From: Tetragonia tetragonoides
Lineage: Eukaryota > Streptophyta > Magnoliopsida > Caryophyllales > Aizoaceae
Assembly (NCBI GenBank): GCA_038025085.1
Contig: CM076140.1
Coordinates: forward strand, 21,391,501-21,455,500
Direction: 5' to 3'
DNA length: 64,000 bases
Under the pieces are notes generated by a model. That model was not told the origin of the DNA, searched no databases, and saw nothing but the letters and a program-made list of their open reading frames with translations. Below are positions 1-12,257 of the stretch, piece by piece (position 1 is the stretch's first letter; each line of letters opens with the position of its first letter). A program made the translations under genes and the position numbers.

Positions 1-155
1 GTTATGTACAAGAATAAAGGATTATAATAGCAGACACGGATCTCATTAATTCCGTGATTTCAACAATTAAGATATCGCGAATCTGAGTACGATTGGGTGG
101 AACCAAACTTAGATTGGTCGTAACCAAACTTCAACTCTGAGCATTGTTTCCAACA
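1..155 (-). repeat. LTR segment matching 3156-3308 (copia 3' LTR)
   Basis: This is a direct repeat of 3156-3308 with scattered substitutions. Both copies hold the same ordered words (ATACAAGAATAAA, GATTATAA, GATTGGGTGGAACCAAACT). The similarity stops abruptly after TTTCCAA, so only this part of the LTR survives at the right end. Confidence 0.75.
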
Positions 156-842
156 ATCTCCCAACAATGCGAAAGAGATATAAGAATTCCAAAAGAATGA
201 ATGAGCAAAGTTTCCTGAGCAAACAAATGACTGGACACTTAACTACTAATATCTTGCGATTTGAATTAATACATAGTGAATTGAGGTCATACCGAACATC
301 AAGGAGTGAAGTTACTCTTGAACTCCAAGACGTAAAGGTGACACCTCAAGACACGCACACACCTTATCACTTTATTGAGATTTTGTCCCGCGATAATAAA
401 CACATATAAATGGCCAAGAGAACCTTGGGTACTCATGAGTGCTCTAGAAAGAAAGTCCAAACATCTTTCATAGAAGGTGACCAAATCTTCTCACTCACAT
501 AGGTGATTTTCTATGAGTCCAATACAATCAGGTCTACCCAAACTTACCTTTGGGTCTGACTATCAAACACCAGGACTGTTAAATCATTGAGAGTAATGAG
601 TGCTTATCCTCACATAATCAAGCGGAGAATCCATCAAGTCCGTCTCACAAGGACCACCCAATTAGGGTCATGAATTCATTAAGAGCGTAAGTTCATCCTC
701 GCAAAATTAAGCGGTGAATCCATCAAGTCCTCAAACACCACCCAACTAGGGTTATGAATTCACTAAGAGCAAAAAGCTCATCCTTACAAATAGCACCAAT
801 AATCGCCATAGGGATGGATAAGTTGGTGCTCATTGAGTCTCC

Positions 843-1468
843 TCATGGCTTTATTTCACTACATTGAACATTGAAAGGTTGGGTATCCACCATGATTCTC
901 TCAATCCAAGGGCTATTTGAGCCCATTCCCCTCGACGCATTTATGACCATTTTTCTGGTCAATAATCCTTTGGTTAAAGGATCCGCCAAATTTATTTTGT
1001 ATTTCAAGTACTCTAAAAAGAGTACACCATTCTTTATCAATTGAATCACCATGTCTTATGCGTAAATGTACCCATTATACGCGTGATTCTTAGTTACCGA
1101 GATTGATGCTACTGAATCACAATGAATGGAGATACGAGATGCTTTCTCCACAAAAGAACATCCGCAAGCAAATTCGATAACCATTTGGCTTCTTTATTGT
1201 TCATAGCTTCTTTTCAAAAGTTAGCATCAACCGAAGACATAGCGTCTGCAAAAGTTTTAGGCTCTTCGTCAATCGTATACGAAAAGATGATTTTCTCATT
1301 TAATTCATCAATATTTAAATGTTTGGTCATAAATGCTTTCATAAAGTTAGAACTAAAGTTGATATCAGTTCTAATTATTTTACTCCTTCGTGGTTCAACA
1401 CCATACACATCATTATAAAATGGAGTAGGTAACGAAAAGAAGCATGCATAGTCATAGCAATACCACAT
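843..1468 (-). pseudogene. Copia pol relic: RT start fused to RNase H end
   Basis: Read on the minus strand, 1468-1214 encodes the pre-RT/RT start of a copia polyprotein (EEPKTFADAMSSVDANF, the usual EPKTFxEAM motif). After a stop the same frame runs straight into a KEANWLSN segment typical of copia RNase H (KEAEWLRN). The end of RNase H, with NLADPLTKGL, follows at 1052-843. The whole catalytic RT core that should lie between them is absent. Several stops interrupt the frame. This is a non-functional remnant. Confidence 0.7.
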
Positions 1469-1781
1469 GATTCAGCATTCATTTTTAAAGAATAGATATG
1501 CTCAAAGAATTCAACATCTCTAGATTCAATAATAATTATTCAAACACATGAAACTATATGTTATACTGATATTTGGGCATAACCAACTAAAACCAGAACC
1601 AATGATTTAAGCCCAAAAATTCATGTGCTAATGACTAGACAAAACTACTTTATTCAAGCACCCCACAATTTCAACTAAGTCACATTTAGTGCGAGCAATG
1701 AAAATTACATTTGGGGATTTATTTATTAGGCACTCTATGTGATAAGAAAATGAAACCGCTGACCTCCACATGCTCCCAAAA

Positions 1782-2314
1782 CTAATAAGCATTATTAGAA
1801 GTAAATGGGATGGGGTTAGACTTATCTTTGAGTTGATTGGCTTCCTCTATCCTCATGTGCTCGGCCAACTCCTCAAGTGACATGTCCTTCTTTTTGTGCT
1901 TCAAATGACCACGAAAGGCTTTCCAAGAATTGGGCAATTTCTCGATCAAGATATTGTCTTGCAAGATCTCACACATTTTCTTGCTTTCGGTTAGCACATT
2001 GGCACAAAGGTTCTCATACTGGTGCACTTAGCTTGGTCCATGATTGGTTTATCATCGACCATCTGAAATTCGAACCAATTACCAACCACATACTTCTTAT
2101 TTCCAGCATCATCGGCACCATATTTCCTCTCAAGAATATCCCAAATCAACTTGGCAATCCCAATGATCAACTGGCAGAAACAGAACACGAAAGTAACTTG
2201 CTGCGCTGCGGGATTGACCACTGCCTTAAAAGCGATTTCGCCTCGACTTAGGTGCAAATCGGTTACCCAGCGCTCGCTTTCCAAGGTTAACACAACACCC
2301 TTACTCGTGTGCAC
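1782..2314 (-). pseudogene. Copia gag relic (UBN2-type)
   Basis: Minus-strand reading gives IWDILERKYGADDAGNKKY, then MHQYENLCANVL and ILIEKLPNSWKAFRGHLKHK, all typical of the copia Gag (UBN2/retrotran_gag) family. The two parts are in different frames and meet near 2010-2030, so a frameshift separates them. No zinc knuckle is visible. It is the gag of the deleted copia element around it. Confidence 0.75.
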
Positions 2315-2583
2315 TCACGAGGAAGCTTGGAACAAAACTCAACTTGCTCAGAAATAATTGGAATATGTAGAGAGAGAAAAGGATGAGGGATGATTCTCTC
2401 TTATGTATTTTTCAGCAATATGAATAAAGCTTTCATAGCCAAAAGAGGGCTGAAACTTTCCCATCAATAAGAAATCAATTAAGGCAATTAGTGGGGAGAG
2501 AATCATGGAAATCAATGACTTGGAGATCAAGGATATCATATCACAATAAAGATAATAAGCTGAAAATCAGGAGCTATTGTATA

Positions 2584-3155
2584 TAGGGATGTCAATGGGG
2601 CGGGACGGTGGTGGATATAGGTAGATCCATCCCCATACCCGCCTAGGTATTTTGATTCCGCCACCGCCCCATCCCCGCCACGGGTTGGAGATCCCAAATC
2701 CACCCCCACCCCACTTACCTAGCGGATATCCACCTCCGCTCCATTTATTGGGAGGGTATTTATACCCGCTCGAAAACAAACGAAACTCACATCTGGATCT
2801 ACCTCAAATTCACCGTAAGAAAATTTGCAAGGAAAAAATTTGAGCTTTTTGATAAGCAATAGCAGTAGACAATATTTTTAAATTTGGTAAATAAGGTTTT
2901 ATATATTTATATTTTACATTTTTTTATTTTTAAGTGGGTATGAGGCGGGGCGGGTAAGCGGGTATAAGGTGGGGCGGGGCTCCAACGGGTATCCACCGGG
3001 AAAAGAAGATAAACCACCTCCCCTCCATCCCTGCCTACCGCTCCCCCATCCCCACCCCAACTGGTGCAGATGCGGGGCGGTACCCACCTGTACCCGCCCC
3101 AACTGGGGCAGATGCGGGACGGTACCCACCTGTACCCGCCCCACTGCCATCCCTA
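2584..3155. mobile_element. GC-rich terminal-inverted-repeat element (MITE-like)
   Basis: The left end TAGGGATGTCAATGGGGCGG and the right end (reverse complement TAGGGATGGCAGTGGGGCGG) form about 21 bp of inverted repeat with two mismatches. The interior has GGGCGGG- and CCGCCCC-type runs with an AT-rich middle. Near the right end a 42 bp unit is tandemly duplicated (3059-3100 and 3101-3142). It sits between the copia gag and the LTR remnant. No transposase is seen. The family is not identified and the target duplication is unclear (possibly TA). Confidence 0.55.
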
Positions 3156-3312
3156 GTTATATACAAGAATAAATGATTATAACAGCAGAAACAAATCTTA
3201 TTAGTTTCGTTATTTCAGCAGTTAAGACATTGCGAATCTAAATAAGATTGGGTGGAACCAAACTCAGATTGGTCATAACCAAACTGCAACTCTAAGCATT
3301 GTTTCCAAGAGG

Positions 3313-4690
3313 TTGGTTATGGGACAAAGTGCAGAAGTGTCTAAAACTATAGGGAAACAGTCTTGTAAACCATGTTCTCTAAGACGCTCACCGAAGCTTG
3401 AAGGAAGCTAAGTGGAATAACCTGTTGGACCTTGTTCTTTCTAGTTGTAGCAGATTTGAACGAGCCTTTGCATATATCATATCTATTATTTCTTTGGATA
3501 TTTCGTGCATAATCCTTTGGAGTTCTGCATAAATATTCTAGTGCTGAAATATAAATTGTTTTGGAAGTAAAGATTTTGCAAAATCATTTTTACAAAAAAG
3601 TAAAAAGTTTTCTATTGAAAATATATTATCTCTTTTTGTTTCCTCGCAAATGGGTGTCTTTCATCTCCTAAGTGAAATTACCTATCCCCATTAATTCCTT
3701 TCTTTTTTCATCCCACCTACTTCTCGCAATTTTTTTTAGGCATTTTTTTAGTGCATCGATACACACTGTGTATTGCAATCATCATAATTAACTTTCGAAT
3801 ATAATCCTAACTATTAATTGCCACACAAACCACAAACAATAAAAATTTAGTTTCTTAACCTCGAATTCTTACAAGATTTCTAATTTTTAGTCCAGCAATC
3901 TATACCCATCAAAATAAATTATACTCATATTGTTTTGTTATTCCAATTAGTTAGGTGAAGCTTTGCCCCTGTGAGCATCGAATTTGGACGGAACTCGAGG
4001 AGCCAAAAAATCCTTTTCTTTCCTACAACCTTTCTTTCACGTTTTATGACTAGATCCAAGTCCAACCCTCCTCTCTCTCTCCACTCTCCCTCCAGCTACC
4101 CCCAAAGAGCTTCAAAGCCTTCAATATACTGTATTAAATTAAAGCCTCCCATTTCAATTTTAATTATTATCTTTTGTCAGCAACTGAACCTCCAATTAAA
4201 ATTGAATCCTAAAATAATAAATTTATTCATAGGCGACTGTCCGTAAGTCTCTGTCAAACTCACACCTACCTGCTCCCCTTACCCCCCTCATGAAAAATAC
4301 CCTTTGTCATTAATCATTTGATTCATTTCATAGCAACCAATTTTCTTTTTCTTTTTTTTTCCTTTTTGAGTGGAGCAACTAATTGGTTGTGTTAGAATGG
4401 TACTAAATACTCATCTATCATTAACTAAAATCGAGTATTCAAATTTCACTTTGAATATGGAATAATTTTAAATTTTTTGGCCGGTTGTCCCATTCTTTAA
4501 AGCGCAAACCAACCGCTAGAAAATAATAACTGTTGTCAAGAGTTAATACTTGATACCATGGTGTAAACCATAAAAACAAACTTCATTATTTAATAGCCCC
4601 AGAAAAACAAACAAATAGTATTACAAAAATAAATCAAAATCAAACACAGACCCGTCAATCTCACCCTTCCCAATTTTCATCACAGACTCT
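3313..4690. other. Intergenic, no gene seen
   Basis: AT-rich sequence with short poly-T tracts, between the copia relic and the MATE gene. No open frame resembles a known protein and no clear repeat ends were found. Confidence 0.5.
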
Positions 4691-4700
4691 AATTAATGTC

Positions 4701-4709
4701 CTATAAAAG
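4701..4709 (+). promoter_or_regulatory. Probable TATA box of the MATE gene
   Basis: CTATAAAAG lies about 180 bp before the chosen ATG at 4885, followed by a pyrimidine-rich stretch near 4730-4760 suitable for a start site. The match is good, but promoter function is inferred only from position. Confidence 0.45.
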
Positions 4710-4884
4710 TCTACTAATATCTCAGCTCTGCAGCTCTAACTCTTATTAACTTATCTCCTCGAACATTGCAATTTATCAGCACCCCACCAGACCAAAATAA
4801 ATTGTAATTTTGGGTTTTATAAAGTCAGTCAAAATTGAAGAAAGCAGAGAAAGAGTGGTTACTAGGGTAGGGGGGAGAGAGAAA

Positions 4885-7800
4885 ATGGAGGATGAAGATG
4901 GAAGGCCATTGCTAAAAGAAGAAGGTGAAGAACCTCCCAACATAAATAAAAATCTGGGTATTGTTAAAGAGTTTAGCCATGAATCAAATAAGTTATGGGA
5001 AATTGCTGGTCCAGCTATTTTTACATCAATTTGTCAATATTCATTGGGTGCTCTTACTCAAACTTTTGCTGGGCTTGTCGGTGATCTTGAGCTGGCGGCT
5101 GTTTCTGTTGAAAACTCCGTCGTTGCTGGTCTTGCCTTTGGGGTCATGGTATGGTATTTTCTTCATTTCTTCAGTATTTTTCTTATTTTTGCCATTTTTG
5201 CCCTTGTCAATTTTTCTTGGTGGATTGGTTTGAGCTTTTTTGTTTTTTTTGCAAATGGGGTGATTCTGTAAAGTGGGTTCAGTCTCACTTTTGTTGGGTC
5301 TTTGTTTCTTAGGTTGTGATTCTTTTTTCTGGGTAAATTTGCTTTCTTTTTGGGGCTGAGAACTCATCTAAATGTAAATTTCTCTTTTTCATTAAATTTA
5401 ATTAGAGAACACATTTGCTACTATGTTTTTTCGATGGGGTAGTACTATGTTAATGTTAGCAGAAGAGATAAATATTAAGTGGTTTTTTTTTTTTTTTTTT
5501 TTCCAGTTTTGAGTAGGATCAGGAAGTGCTTTTTGGTCTGGTTTTGGTTCTTTTCTTGTCTGGGGGATTTTCTACTACCTTTTTTGCTAATCACTTTTTT
5601 GCGAAAAAACTTTTGATAATCATTTTAGAATCTTGTTTTGTTGGATAAAATTTTATTTGTGAATGCAAGTTCCACATTACAAATAAACTTAATAAATTAG
5701 TTATTGAAAAAAAAAAGTGAGAAAAAAGAAAATACCAAAGAGTTGATAATTTGACTTTTTTTTCGGTTTAGTTTATTGACCTCTTCTAGCTGCTAATTTG
5801 CTATTGGACCGACCCCCAAAAGTATAGGCAGCTTTTAATTTTTTTTTTTGTTAATATTTGTCATACTAAATTACTAACTACTCCTGTATCTTCGATCAAA
5901 AAAAAAACTGCTCCTGTATTGGAAGATTTTAATTGATTAGCCAAATTAGTGATCACATTTATATGTGGAACTTATCTTCTAATATTTACTACTCCTGTTA
6001 TGTTATTGCACTAATTGGTTAAATCTCTCAGCAGCTTGTTGTTCCTAACAAAACTGAAAAACAGTCCACTAGATATTTCACTTAGTTGGCACACACTGAA
6101 ATGATACTCTTGGTCATTTTGCTCTTAGACTGTAAAATCATCTTTATCTTTTAACACTATATGCATATTACCAGTTGCCATAGGTCTGCAAATCTGATAT
6201 TAAGTACCTACATAATGTAATGGAACTTATGAATTTAACCAAAATCTTTGTTATCACCTCATTTCCTCTGACCTCTAAGTCATTATTGGACTGACTAGCT
6301 CATTGGTTCAATGGAAATATCCTGACCAAATGTTGGTGCTAGTTAAATGTTGTTCCTAGTATGAATTGATTGATGATTGAATGTAATGCAGCTTGGTATG
6401 GGCAGTGCATTGGAGACACTTTGTGGGCAAGCATTTGGTGCAGGAAAAATCAGGATGATGGGGATATATATGCAGAGATCATGGATTATATTGCTGTTTA
6501 CTGCATGTCTACTTACCCCAGTATACATATATTCCCCACCCATTCTTATACTTTTTGGAGAGACAGAAGAAATATCTAATGCTGCTGGTTAGTATAAATT
6601 TCTCCCCTATTCCCACCAACACAATCACGTCTAGGAACTTTTCTCCTTTACTTGTTTTTCTTGGCTCGATTTTTCCATTAATTCTAATAGCTAGCATGAG
6701 GATAAATGTGACCAAGTTGTTAGCCGGCTGCCGGCGCGTAAATGAATTTTCAATATATATGATCCTGTAGGAACAATTTGTTCAAACAGGGTAGGTGTGT
6801 AGATCTTATCACTTGGGGAGCAATGTGGATAAACTAGGTTGTAGTATTATGTACTATTAAGAAAAATAAGACTGTATTTCCAATGGAAACTCATTCATCG
6901 AAATTACGAGTGATTATGATATCATGGGGAATATTACATTATTGCTTTATCTCTTTGTACAAAATTACACATTTAATTCAGAAGTTTTCTGATAGAGTTT
7001 CTAGTAGTCTTGAATTGCTAGCATCACAATATCCTTTGCATTTTCAAAGATCAGGTTAATGGACAAAGAGATGCAACTTGCTTATGTAGCATGTGCCATA
7101 GCTGGGAAGATTTATGGGGCTATCTATGCATATGGGATTTTTTGATCTGTTGACTTTAAAATAGGGGTCAATGAATCAATGGTCATTATTATATTCTCAT
7201 AATTGGTTTGGGCCTGCTACAAAACGTGGAATAGTTTCCTGCACGTTCATACTAGTTTATTTAAAACCATCAGAGTGGAGGTTGTGGGGCTGCTAGTTAA
7301 AGATTCTCAAGTTGGTGTGGATTATTGAGGTCGTCCGTCACTCCTTTGTTTATTGCTATTTGCTAAGTAGTTGCCTTGTACATCCAAGACTTCTCCAGTG
7401 ATGCAAAACAATAATCAAATTAGCATGTAATCCTTTGATTATCACCTTAAACAATGTCGCTAATATGTTCATGACAGCCACATTTATGTTGGCTTGATGA
7501 CTTGCACGTTATAAGTTTTAAGAAAATACCTCTTTTAGGAACAGTAGCGGTGCTTCACTCTCATTGACAGTATGCATTATGCAATGTCCCAGCATAAAAA
7601 TAAAATACCACAGACAAATCATAGATTGAGCACAGATTTGGAAGCTTGTGAATATAGCTTCAAAATTTTTTGATCCTGAACTTAACGAACTAAAGATTTC
7701 CAGGGGGGGGGGGGGGTAAGGAGCGAGGGACTGGAGTACTGGACATAAATGAGTTAAATGATCAGTTATCTCTACCGTCAGTCATGATTATGTATTCCAA

Positions 7801-10289
7801 TTTTCGTAAAATTATTGATCATGTGCTCAACCAGGGCCAGTATTTTTTTCCTTCTTGGCTAATTTCTGGATCACTTTGATATGATAGCGATCCTTCTTAA
7901 TCTTTTGCTAGAAGCTATTGCCACTAGTTTAAACTTGAACTTGAAATGATATCATATGGAGATTTATTCAAACTTATTTGACTTGAATCACTAGGATTTC
8001 GCGTTAATCGTGTCAGCATTTTTATGATCTAGTAATATCCTGTTCTCAATTGTATAAACTATAAGACTCATTCAGTCAATAACATGGCAATTAACGGTTG
8101 CAGGAAAATTTGCTGTGTGGATGATTCCTCAACTCTTTGCCTATGCCTTGAATTTCCCTATACAAAAATTCTTGCAAGCGCAAAGAAAAGTGTTTGTGAT
8201 GGCTGCGGTATCTGCCGTTGTGCTGGTGATACATACAGCACTGAGCTGGCTGTTTATGCTTAGGCTTGGGTGGGGCTTGGTAGGAGCAGCAATCATGCTC
8301 AATACATCATGGTGGCTCATTATCATTCTGCAACTTCTCTATATTTTCATCACGAAGTCGGATGGTGCTTGGAGTGGCTTTTCCTGGCTGGCATTTAATG
8401 ACATGTGGGGCTTTGTTAAGCTCTCCCTGGCATCTGCTGTAATGTTATGGTAACTCATTCACCTCCCTGTGCTTCTTATCTCTGTCTTCTAATATTTAGT
8501 CCTAATTATCTGCTTGCACAAAATTTCTTAACAAATCAAATTTTGGGTGCAATCCAACTAAAACTTGAACTTAGGCGACAACGTTGTGCTGGAAACTTAT
8601 GTATTTTTATTTTTTCCGAGTCATCATTTTTGAATAAAGAAAAGGGATTTGAGTTCAATGTCTCTGATATGACTTGTGACAGAAACGGGTTCTTTATGGA
8701 GATCTGACTAACTCATATTAGGGCATCATGTTGCTTCAATTGAAAGTTATCCTACTTTATGGGAGTATACCTATAGAAAATTTGGAATGACATGCCAATT
8801 TTCAGCCAATATACTTGTTTCTTATTGTATGATGGGTCATGTGATGTTTGCATGGGCTTGTGTTGCAGCTTGGAGTTCTGGTACTTGATGGTGCTAGTGG
8901 TCATCACAGGTCGTCTGCCAAACCCTTTGATACCTGTTGATGCTATCTCTATTTGGTAAGATTCTCTGCCATGACTTTGCTATAACATACAGTTGGAGCA
9001 TGTACCCTTCCTCACTTCTTGGCTCTTTGCTGATAGAATAAAATGTGAATTCAAGAAAAAAAAGAAAAAATAAAACCAATTTCTAAATTTCCCTGCCACT
9101 GTCCTATTCATTATCAGGATAGAATAGTCTGCAGTAACTTAGAAACAGTTTTGATTTTCATTGTATGGCACAAGACAAAGTTATAACTACCTATTCAGAA
9201 TCATATCTGTTCTTCTTTGCTTAACTCAAACTTTTTATAATTACAGCATGAACCTACAAGGATGGGATGCAATGATTGCAATGGGTTTCAATGCTGCTAT
9301 CAGGTAACTTCCCTTGCACCCAGTCCTTTCTTTTCTTTACAAAACCCCTAACTGAAGGCCTCTTAAGATGCTAAATATGTAATTTTAGTAATCTGAAATT
9401 CATGTGCCAAAGAAATGCATATGGAGATCTGGAGATGCTTATATGTTTATATTTGGTGTCCATCATAGTGTGAGAGTTTCGAACGAACTCGGAGCTGGCA
9501 ATTTTCGGCAAGCAAAGATTTCTGTGGTAGTAGTTTCTGTAACTTCAGTGGCGATAGGATTTGTCGCCTTCTTAGTGACACTTTCAACTAGAGATTGGTT
9601 CCCTTTCCTTTTCACAACAAGTGTACCTGTTGCTGTCGAAACTACACGGCTTTCAGTCTTGTTGGCATTCACAGTTCTTCTCAACAGCCTTCAACCAGTC
9701 CTATCAGGCAAGTACAATGAAAATTCAGAAGTTTCATATGCTTTATGTATTAATGTTCTCTTTTATGTTTTACACCGTAGGCGATATGCTTCTTATCGTT
9801 GTTTTCTTGTACCCTGTTTCCTTCAGGTGTTGCCATTGGAGCCGGATGGCAAGCTCTTGTTGCATACATCAATATTGCGTGTTACTATCTGGTTGGGTTG
9901 CCTGCTGGAATTCTCTTAGGTTTCAAGTTCGGGTTGGGAGCTATGGTAAACATGCAGAAATTTTGTAACAGTAGTTATGTTTGAAAAATCGCAGATTCAT
10001 CTGTTAGCTACATCTCTCAACTCATAATTATATTTATACTGCAGGGAGTTTGGGGAGGGATGATAAGTGGAATCTGTTTGCAGACAGTTATTTTGATCGT
10101 AGTCACATCTCTCACTAATTGGAAGAAAGAAGTAAGTTCAGCTCATGTTTCCTGGTTAAATTTATTCGGCTTTCACCTCTATCAGCCGCCATACCTTTGA
10201 TACTTACTGTTGTATGGGCTAATATACAGGCGGATGAGGCAGAGAGCAGGTTGCGGAAATGGGGAGGAGGAGCAGCAGCTGCTGATTGA
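4885..10289 (+). CDS. DTX33: MATE efflux family protein, DTX33/DTX35-like
   Basis: The protein has 484 residues. Exons: 4885-5148, 6392-6587, 8104-8449, 8869-8955, 9247-9303, 9469-9707, 9827-9945, 10045-10131, 10230-10289. All joins keep frame and rebuild typical plant MATE text: KLWEIAGPAIFTSICQYSLG, then LGMGSALETLCGQAFGAG, MIPQLFAYALNFPIQKFLQ and AISVRVSNELGAGN. Two MatE domains cover roughly residues 37-197 and 258-420, with about 12 membrane segments. The N-terminus has an acidic dileucine motif (DGRPLL, residues 5-10) of the kind used for vacuolar-membrane sorting. Intron 6 (9708-9826) is GC-AG, with donor CAG/GCAAGT. Arabidopsis DTX33 and DTX35 are tonoplast proteins reported as turgor-regulating chloride channels; that role here is inferred from similarity. 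An upstream in-frame codon at 4810 is not ATG, so the ATG at 4885 was chosen. The gene looks intact. Confidence 0.93.
5881..5919. repeat. Poly-A footprint flanked by a short direct repeat
   Basis: CTCCTGTAT occurs at 5881-5889 and 5911-5919, on either side of a short piece ending in GATC plus a run of nine A. This looks like an extremely 5'-truncated retroposon (only its 3' tail) with a target duplication, inside intron 1 of the MATE gene. Confidence 0.4.
7703..7716 (+). repeat. Homopolymer run of 14 G
   Basis: An uninterrupted run of G lies in intron 2 of the MATE gene, on the sense strand. It can form G-quadruplex-like structure in the pre-mRNA and is a likely length-variable site. Confidence 0.8.
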
Positions 10290-11470
10290 CTCTCTCGGCG
10301 TGAAAAGGGGACAAAATACGTGCTATAACTCGTCTTAGATGGTAGAAGTCATGACCGCAAGGGCATGACACCATATCTACTGTCATGGAAGCTTATAAAC
10401 TCAGTGTCATTTTGCCCCAAAAGATGCTAAAGATGCAATTTGATGAATATACCTGGCTAGAAGACCACTGGACTAAGTTAAACAAAATCAGGTGCATATT
10501 TTTGAAAGGCTCGAACGTAGATGGGTTCACACGTCGGATGTGGTTGTGGCCAGAGATGGTTCAGACTCGGGTATTCTTTGCCTCCACTGGGTGAATTGTT
10601 TTTTTTTTTGAAGATTCTTGTATCAATGCTAATTTGGTAGGCAATGTGAACAAGTATCTTTTTTGTTTGGGTTTGACCAAATATTTGAGTATGCAATTGA
10701 AAGTAATTTTGTAAACTGATCTTCTCGCATCGGTTATTATGGCCGAAAATATGCAATTACATGTTTACAGCCCTTTGTCTCCAGTACTCTTCACTGGTTT
10801 TACAAAAAGAATACACTCAATGACTCAAATCCCCATTGATGAAAGGATGTCAAATTTGAGCCCTTATATGAATCCCTTTTTAATGGGATTATAATCATTT
10901 GAAGTGATCGAAATACTCCCTCAAAGGGTAAGCTGTTAGGCAGTTAGTTAGCCACATTGAAGTGTCGTGAAAATATTTATACTCCCCTCAAATGAAGTAT
11001 CTTCAAAATAGGTAAAATTTGAAAATTTATATCTTTTTATTGTCTTGAAGTTCTTGAAATTCTAAATGGATACTTTATTATGGACAAATTCTATGTTACT
11101 GCCCTATGGACACTCTTCGATGGAGAGAGTCACCTCACCCTCCTAGGGCAATTCAAGACATGGAGTAACACTTGCCCGTAGCAAATTACAAGGTTATGTT
11201 ATATTGTTATTGATCTGGTAATTACTTATGGAATATCTTCAATCCAAACTCACATCTAAAAGCTTTATTTTGGTTTTACTGACATCTGGAAATTACATAT
11301 GAGTTATAGCCTCTTCTTTTTTTTTCTTTTTTTTTTCATAATTAGGCTATTTTATTAATGAGCAAAAATCTTGCCCAATAGATATAATTACACCAAAGGT
11401 ACCTTGTGTGAATACATGAGTAAAACATATCAAGAGGATCAATTTTTACCCATAGCAGCTCAATCTTTCT
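10290..11470. other. 3' flank of MATE gene, no further gene seen
   Basis: This holds the presumed 3' untranslated region (T-rich near 10600-10720), followed by AT-rich sequence with no recognisable coding content or repeat ends. Confidence 0.5.
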
Positions 11471-11479
11471 CAGGGCCAT

Positions 11480-11960
11480 GCAATGCATGTGAGCATGTCC
11501 CTTAATTGCTTGCTCCCAACTTTGCCTTGTAAACTTGCTATATCATTTGTTTCCCGGGATATGTGCTTAAATTCCACAGTACTCAAGACTTTCAGTAGCT
11601 TGTGCAACTTATTCCACATAAAACGCATACTCAACGGGCACTCCTTTGTTCTACAACCAAGTAAGAGTCATTTTGCGAATCAAGACTCCACATCCATTCT
11701 CATGTCCATCGTTGCATTCCTTTGGAGGGATGTTTCTAGAACAAAGACTATAGCCACAAACTCCGCCTTATTTAAGTCTAATATGCTACCTGACATTGAA
11801 ACACACACATTTTATTACTCCATAAATCCATAGTAATCTCGTAGTATACCGGTACCAATCCCTGCTTGCACCGATTTCCCATGTGAAGAGTCGTCGACCT
11901 TCCATTTCAGCACTCCCCTTGATGGTGGATTCCATGTAATGCATGGCCTTGTAGCCTTAT
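11480..11960 (-). pseudogene. RNase H-like (RVT_3) relic of a LINE
   Basis: On the minus strand the region reads LKWKVDDSSHGKSVQAGIG then GILRDYYG, and further on NKAEFVAIVFVLE. These match the plant non-LTR RNase H pattern (W-x-V-D-x-S, G-I-G-x-x-R-D, and the conserved A/E-F). Stops and a frame change follow. A later piece (EFKHISRETNDIASLQGKVG) corresponds to the final histidine/N-x-x-A part. It is a short, decayed fragment of a LINE or an RNase H-type gene derived from one. Confidence 0.6.
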
Positions 11961-12223
11961 GATTTTTCCATGTTCTGACTCCATATAGATGACACGCAAT
12001 CTGTTGAGGGGAATATGGGAGGTCTGTACGCCATATATCCTTAAGCTATAGCCTTAACAATTGAAATGGAGATGCACAATTTTTCTATTGAACTTTTGAC
12101 TATAAGGGCATGTTTGTATTGGGGGTAATAATTGATAGGGTATAAATTAAATTATAGGTTAAAATGGAAGGTATAGGAGGTGGTTGGTGTTAGACTTTTT
12201 AGGTAGCAGAGGGTAATTATTAA

Positions 12224-12257
12224 CCCCCCCCCCCTAAAGTAATGATCCCCCCCCCCC
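12224..12257 (+). repeat. Two 11-base C runs
   Basis: Two runs of eleven C (12224-12234 and 12247-12257) are separated by twelve bases. They lie in an otherwise AT-rich intergenic stretch (11961-12980) where no gene was recognised. Confidence 0.75.

Larger units (their letters stand above)
1..3312 (-). mobile_element. Decayed Ty1/copia LTR retrotransposon, 3' end beyond window start
   Basis: Minus-strand copia remains lie in the expected order from right to left: LTR remnant (3156-3308), gag (2314-1782), start of reverse transcriptase fused to RNase H (1468-843), then the other LTR, running from about 835 past the left edge. The two LTR remnants share about 150 bp: 1-155 and 3156-3308 both contain AACCAAAC-rich sequence ending in GCATTGTTTCCAA. 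Protease, integrase and most of the reverse transcriptase are missing, so this is an internally deleted copy. Exact LTR limits are not resolved because one LTR leaves the window and the other is truncated near 3312. Confidence 0.75.

Noticed and set aside
2567..3172. Pro/Gly-rich frames on both strands
   Set aside because: They are translations of the GC-rich inverted-end element; repetitive composition explains them.
9404..9919. 171-codon frame beginning before exon 6 of the MATE gene
   Set aside because: It reads through an acceptor and the GC-AG intron; the spliced model is supported by the conserved protein on both sides.
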